64,000 nucleotides of DNA from Collinsella aerofaciens. Lineage in GTDB: Bacteria; Actinomycetota; Coriobacteriia; Coriobacteriales; Coriobacteriaceae. Below the pieces are notes generated by a model. The model was not told the origin of the DNA, did not search any database, and saw only the letters and a program-made list of their open reading frames with translations. Shown here in pieces: positions 17,132 through 25,927 of the stretch. The stretch spans positions 1 to 64,000 of the forward strand of contig NZ_CZAQ01000009.1 in NCBI RefSeq assembly GCF_001404695.1, written 5' to 3'. A program made the position numbers and the translations under genes. Each line of letters begins with the position of its first letter. Position 1 is the first letter of the stretch.

Positions 17132-17172
17132 AAAACCACCACAAAGGAGACAGGCACCTTTCTGGTGGTTTT
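17132..17172. terminator. Hairpin terminator, second copy of dispersed repeat
   Basis: AAAACCACCA-C-AAAGG (17132-17147) pairs with CCTTT-C-TGGTGGTTTT (17157-17172), followed by TTTTATT. It terminates the dehydrogenase gene and is homologous to the inverse complement of 9490-9530. Confidence 0.82.
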
Positions 17173-17193
17173 TTATTGCTCCAGCATTCAGTT

Positions 17194-17235
17194 CGTACTC
17201 GAACCCGATTCTTTACGAGAAAGGGTTCGAGTACG
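17194..17235. terminator. 13-bp perfect hairpin
   Basis: CGTACTCGAACCC at 17194-17206 pairs with 17223-17235 around a 16-base loop, followed by TTTTATGTTT. It is a second terminator or a boundary element between the host gene and the inserted block. Confidence 0.6.
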
Positions 17236-17296
17236 TTTTATGTTTATCGGAAATTCTGCGGAAGGACTACTCGGAACGGTAAACAGGAACGAACAG

Positions 17297-17331
17297 AGGC
17301 AGGGTATCATCGTGGTGATGGTATCCTGCCT
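17297..17331. repeat. 15-bp hairpin in the accessory intergenic region
   Basis: AGGCAGGGTATCATC (17297-17311) folds with GATGGTATCCTGCCT (17317-17331), including two G-T pairs, followed by TTTAGTTTT. Another short hairpin, CTAAGGGG/CCCCTTAG, lies at 17480-17500. Apart from these I see no gene in 17123-17636; the G+C content drops towards the peptidase gene. Confidence 0.5.
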
Positions 17332-17636
17332 TTAGTTTTGCGGGATCAAGGTCGCTTTATGCGAACTTGTTCGCCACTTATATGGCGCATTGATGGCAAT
17401 TGCTTCGTACGTGCATACCGGGAGCCTGTACACCTCAGGCAAGGCGTAACACACTAGACTTTGTTCCAAAGTCCGTGTGCTAAGGGGGCAGGCCCCTTAG
17501 AATTCCTGTGGAGTGTGTACGCACGTACGCAGGAAAACGGCAAAATTTCGCTATATCAGGGCGTTCTTTCATTGGAGAGTATGGTATACACGGCTTAGTT
17601 CAACAAATAAGAATTTATAGATAAAGGAGAATATTG

Positions 17637-18239
17637 ATGAAACTGTTTTTATGTTCTCACTTTTCAAGTGTAGGAAGTCTGATAAAGGAAGAAATTGAAA
17701 ATAAAAAAGTCGCATTTATTCCAACAGCTTCGCTGCGTGAAGGCTACACCGGTTATGTCGGCTCGGCTCGAAAATTATTCAAAAAGTTGGGAGCAATCGT
17801 AACTGAAATTGATATTTCAACGGAGGCTTATTCAACGATACAGTCTCTTTTTGAAGATGCGGATGTGATCTATTTTACCGGCGGAAATTCTTTTTTCCTT
17901 ATAGACCAGCTCCGTAAAACGGGAACGGATGAGCTGTTGAAGAAAGAATTGGCAAAGGGAAAACTGATGATTGGTGAATCGGCAGGTGCGATTGTATGCG
18001 CTCCAAGCATCCAATATATCGAGCAAATGGATGAAAAGCCGGAGGACTACTCACAAGAAGATGATGCAGGTCTTGATTTGATTGATTTCTATGTTCTTCC
18101 GCATTATCTTACAGCACCATTTAAGAAAGATACCGAGAAAATAATGACTGAGTTTTCGGATTTGAATCTATGCCCAATTAACAACCGTCAGGGAATTGTA
18201 ATTGATGGTGAAGGTTCAAAGGTAATTTGCAAAGACTAA
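17637..18239 (+). CDS. Peptidase S51 family (dipeptidase E-like)
   Basis: 200 residues from the ATG at 17637 (AGGAG seven bases upstream). The nucleophile serine is in GESAGAIV (S115), with H156 in VLPHYL as the likely charge-relay partner and the TGGN motif at 81-84, which marks S51 aspartyl dipeptidase or cyanophycinase-like hydrolases. The gene is markedly AT-rich with Firmicutes-like codon use (many AAA, GAA, ATT), unlike its neighbours. It is flanked by transposase and recombinase remnants, so recent transfer from a low-GC gut bacterium is likely. Its physiological substrate is unknown. Confidence 0.88.
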   Translation: MKLFLCSHFSSVGSLIKEEIENKKVAFIPTASLREGYTGYVGSARKLFKKLGAIVTEIDISTEAYSTIQSLFEDADVIYFTGGNSFFLIDQLRKTGTDELLKKELAKGKLMIGESAGAIVCAPSIQYIEQMDEKPEDYSQEDDAGLDLIDFYVLPHYLTAPFKKDTEKIMTEFSDLNLCPINNRQGIVIDGEGSKVICKD

Positions 18240-18354
18240 TTTGAATATTTCAGTTTGCTGTACTCATTCCTAGCAGGGTTTGGGGCAGGCACGCCCCAAC
18301 AAGAAGCTGTCCCAAAGGGGCAAGAATGGGGACTGCGGACGATTTCTTGAACCG

Positions 18355-18581
18355 TTACGCGGCCCTTCCCAGCGCGGAGCGGAACTCGGCCGGCGTGCGG
18401 CCACCGAGCGCATCGCTGCGCCTCTCCGTATTGTATCGACCGATCCAGCCCCCGAGCTCCTCGATGAAGCTGGCGGAGGTCCAGTCCGACCAGTCCCTGC
18501 CGTACCAGAACTCCTTCTTGAGCAGGCCGAAGAAGCCCTCCATCGCCGCGTTGTCCGGGCTGCAGCCCTTGGCGGACTGGA
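18355..18581 (-). pseudogene. C-terminal remnant of an IS3-family transposase (OrfB)
   Basis: The frame from about 18581 to the TAA at 18355 reads SAKGCSPDNAAMEGFFGLLK and continues with KEFWYG ... IGRYNTERR ... GGRTPAEFR. This is the last part of an rve-type IS3 OrfB, including the D/E-region glutamate (the E of MEGFFG). Everything before it, including the first two catalytic aspartates, is missing, and an in-frame stop lies at the break. High G+C places this IS in a Coriobacteriia background, unlike the AT-rich peptidase next to it. Confidence 0.85.
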
Positions 18582-18683
18582 TTGGCTACACTGATGTGGA
18601 CAGTTCCGGGAGGGGCGCAAGAGACGGGAAGGCCGTGTGCGCGTTCCTGCGCGAGGGCCGCGGGGAGGGGCTGCCTGGGTACG

Positions 18684-18830
18684 GCGCCTGTCAACTCGGT
18701 CTACGTCTTTGATGACCGGGTCGTACTCAATATCAACTTCACGGATGATGCCAAAACGGTCACCCGTGAGGAAGTGTTGGGTTCGAGTGCTATGGACAAT
18801 GTTCCAGCATGCTGGGATCGAACTCGCTAG
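18684..18830 (+). pseudogene. C-terminal remnant of a large serine recombinase
   Basis: The plus-strand frame reads APVNSVYVFDDRVVLNINF, then TDDAKTVTREEVLGSS. This resembles the extreme C-terminus of large serine recombinases of conjugative elements (PVNSVYVYDDRIV-like strand, then KTVTxEEV). Nothing upstream is recognisable as the catalytic or zinc domain. The remnant runs into the 3' end of the DUF523 gene on the opposite strand. Confidence 0.6.
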
Positions 18831-19251
18831 CCGGAATCACACGGTACCCGTGACGCAGCAGTAGATCGACAAAAACACCGTTGCCCGCTGTGAGGGTGCC
18901 GCTGAATGTTCCATCGTAGATGCGGCCGGCACCGCACGAGGGACTGCGATCCTGAAGAATACACGCGGCAATCTCAGACGGGCCACCCGCCTGCTCGCAC
19001 ATATCGAGTGTGCGCTGGGCGCCCAGGCGAAACTCGCGATCGACCGACACGCCCTCGCAGGTACGGACCTCGCCGTTCACAATCTCGGACGGCTTGCGCG
19101 GCGTGGGCAGGCCCCCAAAGACCTCAGGGCACACCAAGAGGACCTCGGTCTCTGTACGCTCGCAGGCCTCGACCAACTCGCGATGATAGTTGTCGAGCCC
19201 GTTATACTTGCAGCTCTCGCCCATCAAGCAGGCGCTCACCACGATCTTCAT
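18790..19251 (-). CDS. DUF523 domain protein
   Basis: 153 residues, starting at the ATG at 19251, which has AGGAGG seven bases upstream; the ATG two codons earlier is too close to it. The DUF523 pattern is clear: KIVVSACLMGESCKYNG near the start, CPEVFGGLPTPR in the middle, and ILQDRSPSCG with conserved Cys residues. The function of the family is not established; the conserved cysteines suggest metal or cluster binding. It follows ftsH on the same strand but is separated by a strong terminator, so it is probably expressed separately. Confidence 0.85.
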   Translation of the reverse strand: MKIVVSACLMGESCKYNGLDNYHRELVEACERTETEVLLVCPEVFGGLPTPRKPSEIVNGEVRTCEGVSVDREFRLGAQRTLDMCEQAGGPSEIAACILQDRSPSCGAGRIYDGTFSGTLTAGNGVFVDLLLRHGYRVIPASEFDPSMLEHCP

Positions 19252-19268
19252 GTGCATCCCTCCTAAGC

Positions 19269-19306
19269 AAAACGCCCCATTTGAGATAGGCACTCAAATG
19301 GGGCGT
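19269..19306 (-). terminator. ftsH terminator
   Basis: A 14-bp perfect stem (ACGCCCCATTTGAG at 19272-19285, complement 19293-19306), seven-base loop, with TTTT following on the minus strand. It ends ftsH transcription just upstream of the DUF523 ribosome binding site. Confidence 0.9.
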
Positions 19307-19332
19307 CGATATTTACTGTCCCGAACGCAACG

Positions 19333-21237
19333 TTACTGTTGCTTTGGCATCAGCGGATTTTCGCGTGTGAGGAGGTTCATGAACTCCTCGCCCGTGATCG
19401 TCTCCTTCTTGTACAGATAACGAGCCAGCTCATGGAGCTTGAACTTGTTCTCCTTCAGGATCTGCAGGGCGCGATCATGCGCGTCCTCGATCAGCTTGGC
19501 GACAATCGCGTCCACGCGCTCGGCCGTACCGGGGGCGCAGGTGAGCGACGTGTCCTGGTTGAGGTACGCGTTCTGGACGGTACCGAGCGCCATCATGCCA
19601 AACTCATCGGACATACCAAAGCGCGTCACCATGTTACGGGCGAGTTTGGTGGCCTGCTCGATATCGTTGGCAGCACCAGTCGTCATCTCGCCAAAGATGA
19701 GCTCCTCCGCGGCACGTCCACCGCAGTAGACGGCGAGCTTGTCCAGGACCTCCTGGCGCGTGGTCAGGAAGCGCTCGTCCTCCTCGACCTGCATGGTGTA
19801 GCCCAGAGCGCCGCTCGTGCGCGGCACGATGGTGATCTTGGTAACCGGCGCGGAACCCTTTTGGCGGGCAGCGACGATGGCATGACCGATCTCGTGGTAG
19901 GAAACGACCTGCTTCTCGTGGTCGGAAAGCACCGTGGACTTACGCTGCTGGCCGGCAATGACGACCTCCACCGACTCCTCGAAGTCGTCCTGGGTCGCGC
20001 GCTTGCGGCCTTCGCGAACAGCGCGCAGGGCACCCTCGTTGATGATATTGGCAAGGTCGGCCCCCGAGGCACCGGGCGTGGCGCGGGCAATAGCGGTCAG
20101 GTCGATCGGCGGCTGCGTCTTCACGCTCTTGGCATGCAGCTCGAGGATGTTCTTGCGGCCAGTCAGGTCGGGCAGCTCAACGGGAATGCGGCGGTCAAAA
20201 CGACCGGGGCGCAGCAGGGCGGGATCGAGGCTGTCGGGACGGTTGGTCGCAGCGAGGACGACGATGCCCTTGTGGTTATCGAAGCCGTCCATCTCGGTCA
20301 GCAGCTGGTTGAGCGTCTGCTCGCGCTCGTCGTTGCCACTAAAGCCGCCGCCATCGCGCTTCTTGCCGATGGTATCGATCTCATCGATAAAGACGATACA
20401 CGGGGCCTTTTCCTTGGCCTGCTTAAACAGGTCACGAACCTTGGCGGCACCGCGGCCGACGAACATCTCGACGAACTCAGAACCCGAAATGCTAAAGAAC
20501 GGCACGCCCGCCTCGCCGGCAACAGCCTTGGCAAGCAGGGTCTTACCGGTACCCGGAGGACCGACAAGGAGAGCACCGCGCGGAAGCTTGGCGCCGATCT
20601 CCTCGTAGCGCTGCGGATTCTCCAGAAAGTCGACGACCTCCTTGAGGGACTCCTTGGCCTCTTCCTGGCCGGCGACGTCCTTAAAGGTCACGCCAACATC
20701 CTTGGAGGCAATCACGCGAGCGCCGGACTTGCCCAGTCCGCCGCCGCCAAAGCCGCCGCCAAAGTTCATCGACGGGCCGTCATCACCCATGGCCTTCTTC
20801 ATACGGCGGTTGAGCCACCAACCGATAAGGAAGAAAATCGCCATGGGAAGGATGAGTGTAAGAAGGTAGTAGGTCATCAGACCCGAGTTTTTATCGGGAA
20901 CGACCGACTCCAGGGACGCACCGGATTCAAGCACGCGATCGGTAAAACCCGCATCATTCGGCACGCCGGTCGTCTTGTAGGCGATATTCTCGTCCTCGCC
21001 CTTCTTGGTGTAATAAATCGTGTAATCATCCGTGTTGTACTCGACCTTGTCGACGCTTTTCTTATCGAGCGCTTTGACAAACGTCGAATAATCGGTCTTC
21101 GTAATCTGCTGCGTGTGACCGATGTTGGGGAACAGAACGGTCGAGAGCACGAGGTAGACGACGAAGGCGATGAGCACGTAGAGGATCATATTCCGTCTAC
21201 GTTTGTTGTCATCCATCTCCATCTGCTTGAACTCCAT
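19333..21237 (-). CDS. ftsH: ATP-dependent zinc metalloprotease FtsH
   Basis: 634 residues, membrane-anchored. Two membrane helices (about 18-38 and 120-140) flank an external domain, followed by the AAA module (Walker [14 protein letters not shown] near residue 225, Walker [36 protein letters not shown]) and the M41 protease with zinc site HEIGH near residue 447 (HExxH intact; Ile replaces the usual Ala). A Gly-rich linker ([11 protein letters not shown]) precedes the AAA domain. It degrades misfolded membrane proteins and regulators. The ATG at 21237 has only a weak ribosome binding site, and an ATG five codons later is possible. Confidence 0.97.
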   Translation of the reverse strand: MEFKQMEMDDNKRRRNMILYVLIAFVVYLVLSTVLFPNIGHTQQITKTDYSTFVKALDKKSVDKVEYNTDDYTIYYTKKGEDENIAYKTTGVPNDAGFTDRVLESGASLESVVPDKNSGLMTYYLLTLILPMAIFFLIGWWLNRRMKKAMGDDGPSMNFGGGFGGGGLGKSGARVIASKDVGVTFKDVAGQEEAKESLKEVVDFLENPQRYEEIGAKLPRGALLVGPPGTGKTLLAKAVAGEAGVPFFSISGSEFVEMFVGRGAAKVRDLFKQAKEKAPCIVFIDEIDTIGKKRDGGGFSGNDEREQTLNQLLTEMDGFDNHKGIVVLAATNRPDSLDPALLRPGRFDRRIPVELPDLTGRKNILELHAKSVKTQPPIDLTAIARATPGASGADLANIINEGALRAVREGRKRATQDDFEESVEVVIAGQQRKSTVLSDHEKQVVSYHEIGHAIVAARQKGSAPVTKITIVPRTSGALGYTMQVEEDERFLTTRQEVLDKLAVYCGGRAAEELIFGEMTTGAANDIEQATKLARNMVTRFGMSDEFGMMALGTVQNAYLNQDTSLTCAPGTAERVDAIVAKLIEDAHDRALQILKENKFKLHELARYLYKKETITGEEFMNLLTRENPLMPKQQ

Positions 21238-21314
21238 CTACTGGGGTTGATAATGCTATCTAGAATACCCAACCCGGACGGCGATAAACCGACTCCGGGC
21301 ACGAAAGGACAGAG

Positions 21315-21800
21315 ATGGCATCACTGGAAGTCGGCAAGGTTCAAATCTATACGGGCGACGGCAAGGGCAAGACGACGGCTGCGCTGGGGCTCGCGCTGCG
21401 CGCCACGGGCTATGGACTTAACGTGCTCATGCTGCAGTTTGCCAAGAAGCTACACTGCGCCGAACACGATGCCGCACCGCGCCTGGGACTGCGCATTGTA
21501 CAGGCCGATCGCGACACACCCGAGGCTTGCGCCGAGCAGATCATGGAGCTCGCACGCGAGCAGATATCACAGGTCGACGTTCTGATTTTGGACGAACTCG
21601 GCGAGGCCATGCGCCGCGGCTTCGTGACGCGCGAGGATGTCGAAACGTTGATCGCTATAAAGCCAGCCACCACGGAACTCGTGCTCACCGGCCGAGGCCT
21701 GCTGCCACTGGCCGATCTTGCCGACCTGGTCACCGAAATGCGCCCCGTCAAACACTACTTCGACGAAGGCCTCCTAGCCCGTCAAGGCATCGAATACTAA
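21315..21800 (+). CDS. cobO: Cob(I)yrinic acid a,c-diamide adenosyltransferase (CobO/BtuR)
   Basis: 161 residues. The P-loop GDGKGKTTAALG (residues 14-25) and the ILDELGEAMRRG segment mark the CobA/CobO/BtuR family, which transfers adenosyl from ATP to corrinoid cobalt to form adenosylcobalamin. It is slightly shorter than the Escherichia coli protein (about 196) and lacks the N-terminal extension. It stands alone, divergent from ftsH, and no cobalamin riboswitch is recognisable in the short upstream region, so it may serve salvage or coenzyme loading. Confidence 0.92.
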   Translation: MASLEVGKVQIYTGDGKGKTTAALGLALRATGYGLNVLMLQFAKKLHCAEHDAAPRLGLRIVQADRDTPEACAEQIMELAREQISQVDVLILDELGEAMRRGFVTREDVETLIAIKPATTELVLTGRGLLPLADLADLVTEMRPVKHYFDEGLLARQGIEY

Positions 21801-21887
21801 ATGACCCGAAAGGGACGGAGGAAAACGGATCGTTTCGCCTTATCGCCGGGCCAATGATCCGTTTTCCTCCGTCCCCTACGGGTCATT
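21800..21887. terminator. Very long bidirectional hairpin between convergent genes
   Basis: Arms 21800-21831 and 21856-21887 pair over a 9-bp outer and a 20-bp perfect inner stem (core GGGACGGAGGAAAACGGATC) with one small internal loop. The outer stem includes the last base of the cobO stop codon on one side and part of the MATE stop codon on the other, so it serves both convergent genes. Confidence 0.88.
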
Positions 21888-23235
21888 AGGCAGTGGCGCG
21901 GCCGAGCCAGTTGCCGCTGTGGTGGTAGATGGTGAACATCGTAGCTGTGATGAGCCAGGTTACGGGGTAAACCAGCAGCAGGTGCTCAAGCGACGGATCG
22001 AACGGCATAATCGCAAACACCCAGATCACCCTGAGCACGACGGTGCCAAAAATCGTGAGCAGCATGGGCTGCAAGCTCACGCCGGCGCCGCGGATAGAGC
22101 CCGACGCGTTCTCGATAATCGAGAAGATTGCGTAGAACGGCGCGATGAAATGAAGAATCGTCGTGGTGTACGCCGAAATCGAAGCATCGTCGACAAACAG
22201 ACGCGACAACGGACCCGAGAACACCAGCAGCACGGCAGACAGGCCACCAATGAGCATAAACGACAGCACGAGCGACGTATGGTAGCCCTTGCGCATGCGC
22301 TCGTAGTTGCGCGCGCCAAAGTTCTGTGCCGAGAACGTGGTGATCGACACGCCAAGCGCCTCGGTAACCATCCAGACAATGCCATCCAAACGGCCCGAAA
22401 GACCCCACGCCGTGGTGATATCGGCGCCAAACGAGTTGACCGACACCTGAATCAAAACGTTGGAAATCGAATACGCAGCAGACTGAAAGCCAAGCGGCAG
22501 ACCACACGAGATCATGCTCTTACAAATGCCAGGATCAATGCCGAGTTTGAACAGCGAAAGCCGCCACGCACCCGGTGCGTGCATCATGCGAATCACGATC
22601 ATCGTGGCGTTGGAGCAAATGGTCAGCGCCACCGCGATGCCGCAGCCCAGAGCCTCCATATGAAGCACGGCAACGAAGATGACATCCAGCACCGCATTAA
22701 CAAGGCAGCCGGAAGCGATGATCACAGCAGGTCCGCGCGTGTCGCCCACGGCGCGCAGCAGTGCTGTTCCCATATTGAGCAGCAGCGCCGCAACCATAGC
22801 GGCAAAATAGCAACGAGCATAGGCCACTCCCTCGGCCAATAATTCATGCGGTGTGTTCATAAGCACCAGCATGGGCTCAACGAACACTATGCCAAGAATC
22901 GAGAAAACGATACCGCCCACCAGCGCGAGGGTCATGGCCGTATGGACCGAACGACTCAGTCGCTCATCATCGTGCTGGCCAAAATACTGACCGGTAATGA
23001 CCGCGCAGCCGGCGCCGACGCCAACGCAAAAGCCAATGCAGAGCTCGGTGAGCACCATCGTGGCCTGAATGCCACCCAGTGCAAGCTTGCCGCCAAACTG
23101 GCCGACGATATAGGTACCGATAAGCGTGTAGGCCTGTTGAAAAAACGAACTAAAGAAGATGGGAACGCACAGCGAAAGCAGCTGCTGCCAAATAACACCC
23201 TGCGTTACATCGATAGCCGTAGATTTCTTAGCCAC
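21886..23235 (-). CDS. MATE family multidrug/Na+ antiporter
   Basis: 449 residues from the GTG at 23235 (GGAGG four bases upstream). There are twelve hydrophobic segments in two similar halves, each starting with the MATE pattern: GVIWQQLLSLCVPIFFSSFFQQAYTL-type helix 1 (about 10-35), and the matching segment of the second half near residue 240. Members export drugs or metabolites in exchange for Na+ or H+. The substrate is not predictable. It is convergent with cobO and shares the long hairpin with it. Confidence 0.92.
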   Translation of the reverse strand: MAKKSTAIDVTQGVIWQQLLSLCVPIFFSSFFQQAYTLIGTYIVGQFGGKLALGGIQATMVLTELCIGFCVGVGAGCAVITGQYFGQHDDERLSRSVHTAMTLALVGGIVFSILGIVFVEPMLVLMNTPHELLAEGVAYARCYFAAMVAALLLNMGTALLRAVGDTRGPAVIIASGCLVNAVLDVIFVAVLHMEALGCGIAVALTICSNATMIVIRMMHAPGAWRLSLFKLGIDPGICKSMISCGLPLGFQSAAYSISNVLIQVSVNSFGADITTAWGLSGRLDGIVWMVTEALGVSITTFSAQNFGARNYERMRKGYHTSLVLSFMLIGGLSAVLLVFSGPLSRLFVDDASISAYTTTILHFIAPFYAIFSIIENASGSIRGAGVSLQPMLLTIFGTVVLRVIWVFAIMPFDPSLEHLLLVYPVTWLITATMFTIYHHSGNWLGRATA

Positions 23236-23360
23236 ACGCCCTCCCCACCAGCATACGTCAAACAACAAAACGGCAATTTAAGGCCAAAACCAATAGCAGC
23301 TTAGCACCGACCGGCGTCGACCGAAACACCCCGAGTCAGAGCCCGGTGCGAACTATCTGC

Positions 23361-24275
23361 TTAGTGATACAAACCCGGCTGGTAGTGATACTCATTGCTC
23401 ACATGCGGGCACAGCTGCCAAAAGGCGACGGCACTCGCCGCGGCCACGTTGAGCGAATCGACCCCGTGCGCCATCGGAATGCGCACGGCCCGGTCGCAGC
23501 CCGCGATGGTCTTGGCGCCCAGGCCAGCACCCTCGGTGCCCATAAAGATTGCCAGGCGGTCAATCTCCTGGAGCGCGGCATCGTCCAGCGAAACGGAGTC
23601 GTCCGTCAGCGCCATCGCAGCGCACGAAAAACCGGCTTCGTGCAGTGCCGCCAGGCCATCGTGCGGCCACACACGAGCCTCGCTGCCAATACGCGTCCAC
23701 GGCACCTGAAACACCGTGCCCATGCTCACGCGGGCCGAGCGACGGTACAGCGGGTCGCAGCACGTCGGACTGACCAAAATACCGTCGACATTGAGCGCGG
23801 CGGCCGAGCGGAAAATCGCACCCACGTTCGTGTGGTCGACAATACCCTCGAGCACGCACACGCGCACCGGGCGCTCCCCCGCCGCCTCGACGACGCCACC
23901 CAAGAACTCATCAACCGGAATCTGTCGCGGGCGACGAAACGCCGCGAGCGCACCGCGCGTCACGTTAAAGCCCGTCAGCTGCTCCATGAGTTCCATGGAA
24001 GCCACGAACACAGGAACCGGACCTGCGCCCTCGCGCACAACCAGGCGCTCAAACAGCGGCGTCATCTGGTCGAGCCAGCGTTCGCCCAAAAGAAAGCTCA
24101 CCGGCTCGTATCTGGCACGCACCGCGCGCTCAATAACCTTGGCACTCTCGGCGATAAAGATGCCCTTTTGCGGCTCCAGCACGCAGCGCAGCTCGCGCTC
24201 GGTCAGTCGCACGTAGGCATCGAGCCGCTCGTCCTCGAGCGAATCAATTCGCAGAACCTCAACGGCATCAGTCAT
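23361..24275 (-). CDS. SpoU/TrmH family RNA 2'-O-methyltransferase
   Basis: 304 residues from the ATG at 24275. The C-terminal SPOUT knot carries all three motifs: NVGAIFRSAAAL (motif 1), FMGTEGAGLGAKTI (motif 2) and IPMAHGVDSLNVAAASAVAFW (motif 3). The N-terminal half (about 1-110) resembles the substrate-binding domain of TrmH/RlmB-like enzymes. It methylates ribose in rRNA or tRNA; the exact target cannot be read from sequence. The start choice removes an 11-residue Cys-rich extension without support. Confidence 0.9.
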   Translation of the reverse strand: MTDAVEVLRIDSLEDERLDAYVRLTERELRCVLEPQKGIFIAESAKVIERAVRARYEPVSFLLGERWLDQMTPLFERLVVREGAGPVPVFVASMELMEQLTGFNVTRGALAAFRRPRQIPVDEFLGGVVEAAGERPVRVCVLEGIVDHTNVGAIFRSAAALNVDGILVSPTCCDPLYRRSARVSMGTVFQVPWTRIGSEARVWPHDGLAALHEAGFSCAAMALTDDSVSLDDAALQEIDRLAIFMGTEGAGLGAKTIAGCDRAVRIPMAHGVDSLNVAAASAVAFWQLCPHVSNEYHYQPGLYH

Positions 24276-24384
24276 AGCAGCCTGCCCGCACCCTTCTTTA
24301 CAGCACATCTATACCAAACGAGGCGACGCTAAGCGCCGCCCCATGCATTCAATCAACCCGATGATACCGTTCGCGCCAGGCGAT

Positions 24385-24903
24385 TTACGCCCCAACGCGA
24401 CGATACGTCACGAACTCATAATCGACACCTTCGTCGCCCTCACCCGCGGCAATCGTGGCAACCCCGCCAGCCCGCGAAACTTCCCATGCAGGATCGGCAT
24501 CCAAATTGGGAAAATACGTGTCCACGGGATGGACGCAGTGGTTATGCGTGACCTCGGCCTCCACGCAGTACGGCAAAAATTGCCGATAGACATCGCCGCC
24601 GCCGATCACCCACGCAACGGGCTCATCGGCAACCGCAGCGAGCGCCTCGTCGATGCTATGCACCACGTCGACGCCCTCGGGAGCAAAGCTCTCGTCGCGG
24701 GTGAGCACGATATTGCGGCGGTTTTTGAGCGGACGCCCACCAGGAAAACTCAGTAGCGTCTTGCGCCCCATAATGACCGGGCAACCCTTGGTGCAGGCCA
24801 CAAAATGGCGCATGTCGGCGCGATTGGAAACCACCATGTCGCCCTCACATCCAATGCCCCAGTCGTCACACACGGCGACGATGGCAGAAAGCTTACACGT
24901 CAT
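24385..24903 (-). CDS. folA: Dihydrofolate reductase
   Basis: 172 residues from the ATG at 24903 (AGGTGG five bases upstream); an in-frame GTG at 24912 is the alternative. DHFR signatures are visible: KLSAIVAVCDDWGIGCEGDMVV at the substrate side, PVIMGRKTLLSFPGGRPLKNRRNIVLTR for NADPH binding, and WVIGGGDVYRQFLP. It regenerates tetrahydrofolate, the by-product cycle of ThyA, whose gene directly precedes it with only nine bases between thyA stop and this start. The two form a classic thyA-folA operon. Confidence 0.95.
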   Translation of the reverse strand: MTCKLSAIVAVCDDWGIGCEGDMVVSNRADMRHFVACTKGCPVIMGRKTLLSFPGGRPLKNRRNIVLTRDESFAPEGVDVVHSIDEALAAVADEPVAWVIGGGDVYRQFLPYCVEAEVTHNHCVHPVDTYFPNLDADPAWEVSRAGGVATIAAGEGDEGVDYEFVTYRRVGA

Positions 24904-24912
24904 GAGCGCCAC

Positions 24913-25761
24913 CTACACCGCAATGGGAATGTTCTTGACCTGCGGGCCGTGCTCGTAGCCCTCGACGATGAGGTCATCGGTCGTAAACGCATAGAAATCG
25001 TGCACGTCGGGGTTAAGCGTTACCTTGGGCGCCGCAAACTGCGGACGCTCGATAAGTTCACGGACAATATCGACATGACGGTCGTAAATGTGGGCATCGG
25101 CAATCACATGCAGCAGCTCACCGGGAATCATATCGACCGACTGCGCGACCATCATCAGCAAAATGGCGTACTGGCACACATTCCAGTTGTTGGCGGCTAA
25201 AATGTCCTGGCTGCGCTGGTTGAGAATCATGTTGAGTGTGGGTTTATCGTCCTGCGGGCGCTGCGTGACGTTATAGGTCACGCTGTACGCGCACGGATAC
25301 AGGTGCATTTCGGACAGGTCGCTAAACACGTACGTGTTGGTCATGATGCGGCGGCTGTACGGCGTGTTCTTAAGGTCGTACAGCACGCGGTCCATCTGGT
25401 CAAAGTCACCCTCGGCATAATGGCTTTTCTGCCCAATCTGGTACCCGTAGGCCTTGCCGATGGAGCCAGTCTCGTCGGCCCACTCATCCCAAATATGGCT
25501 GTTGAGGTCGCGGACGTTATTTGACTTCTTTTGATAGATCCACAAGATCTCGTCCATGGCAGACTTAAGCGCCGTGCGACGCAGTGTGAGCGCGGGAAAC
25601 TCCTCACGCAGGTCGTAGCGAGCCGTAACGCCAAAGTTTTTAATGGTATAGGCAGGGGTGCCGTCCTCCCACACCGGTCGGACCTTTTGGCCCTCGGTGG
25701 TGGTGCCATGGTCCAAGATATCGCGGCACATGGTTACAAACTGTTGATCAGCCTTGCTCAT
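24913..25761 (-). CDS. thyA: Thymidylate synthase
   Basis: 282 residues from the ATG at 25761, behind a good AGGAGGG. The catalytic cysteine is C157 in LYPCAYSV, and the dUMP-binding QRSQDILAANNWN and ADAHIYDRH segments are present. It is a somewhat divergent ThyA (LYPCAYSV instead of the usual PPCH), of a type seen in gut bacteria, but all core motifs remain. It methylates dUMP with methylenetetrahydrofolate. Confidence 0.94.
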   Translation of the reverse strand: MSKADQQFVTMCRDILDHGTTTEGQKVRPVWEDGTPAYTIKNFGVTARYDLREEFPALTLRRTALKSAMDEILWIYQKKSNNVRDLNSHIWDEWADETGSIGKAYGYQIGQKSHYAEGDFDQMDRVLYDLKNTPYSRRIMTNTYVFSDLSEMHLYPCAYSVTYNVTQRPQDDKPTLNMILNQRSQDILAANNWNVCQYAILLMMVAQSVDMIPGELLHVIADAHIYDRHVDIVRELIERPQFAAPKVTLNPDVHDFYAFTTDDLIVEGYEHGPQVKNIPIAV

Positions 25762-25848
25762 TGACCCTCCTGTCAGTCGCCTATAAGCGAAATTCATTGT
25801 AGCCTAGGCGCACGCGACCCCACAGCCCAAACATAAGCCCTCATTTTC

Positions 25849-25860
25849 TGACATATGCCA
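25849..25860. promoter_or_regulatory. Upstream palindromic operator of the DUF134 gene
   Basis: TGACATATGCCA, an imperfect palindrome nearly identical to the perfect one at 25902-25913, lying just upstream of a possible -35 (TTGCGC at 25869). Confidence 0.5.
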
Positions 25861-25868
25861 GAAATTCC

Positions 25869-25896
25869 TTGCGCATATCCGCACGTTCGATATTCT
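25869..25896 (+). promoter_or_regulatory. Possible promoter of the DUF134 gene
   Basis: TTGCGC (25869-25874), 16 bases, TATTCT (25891-25896). Weak match, but placed neatly between the two palindromes. Confidence 0.4.
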
Positions 25897-25901
25897 ATTG
25901 T

Positions 25902-25913
25902 TGACATATGTCA
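25902..25913. promoter_or_regulatory. Downstream palindromic operator of the DUF134 gene
   Basis: TGACATATGTCA, a perfect 12-bp palindrome, between the putative promoter and the ribosome binding site (AAGGAG at 25917-25922). The likeliest ligand is the gene's own helix-turn-helix product, which is inference. Confidence 0.55.
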
Positions 25914-25927
25914 GATAAGGAGAGTGA

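Noticed and set aside
19333-21237. HEIGH instead of HEAGH in FtsH as a sign of an inactive protease
   Set aside because: Both His and the Glu of HExxH are kept; the Ile/Ala change is within the family's tolerance.
19339-21585. Plus-strand 748-codon frame opposite ftsH and running into cobO
   Set aside because: Antisense shadow of ftsH; no motif, and it overlaps cobO in another frame.
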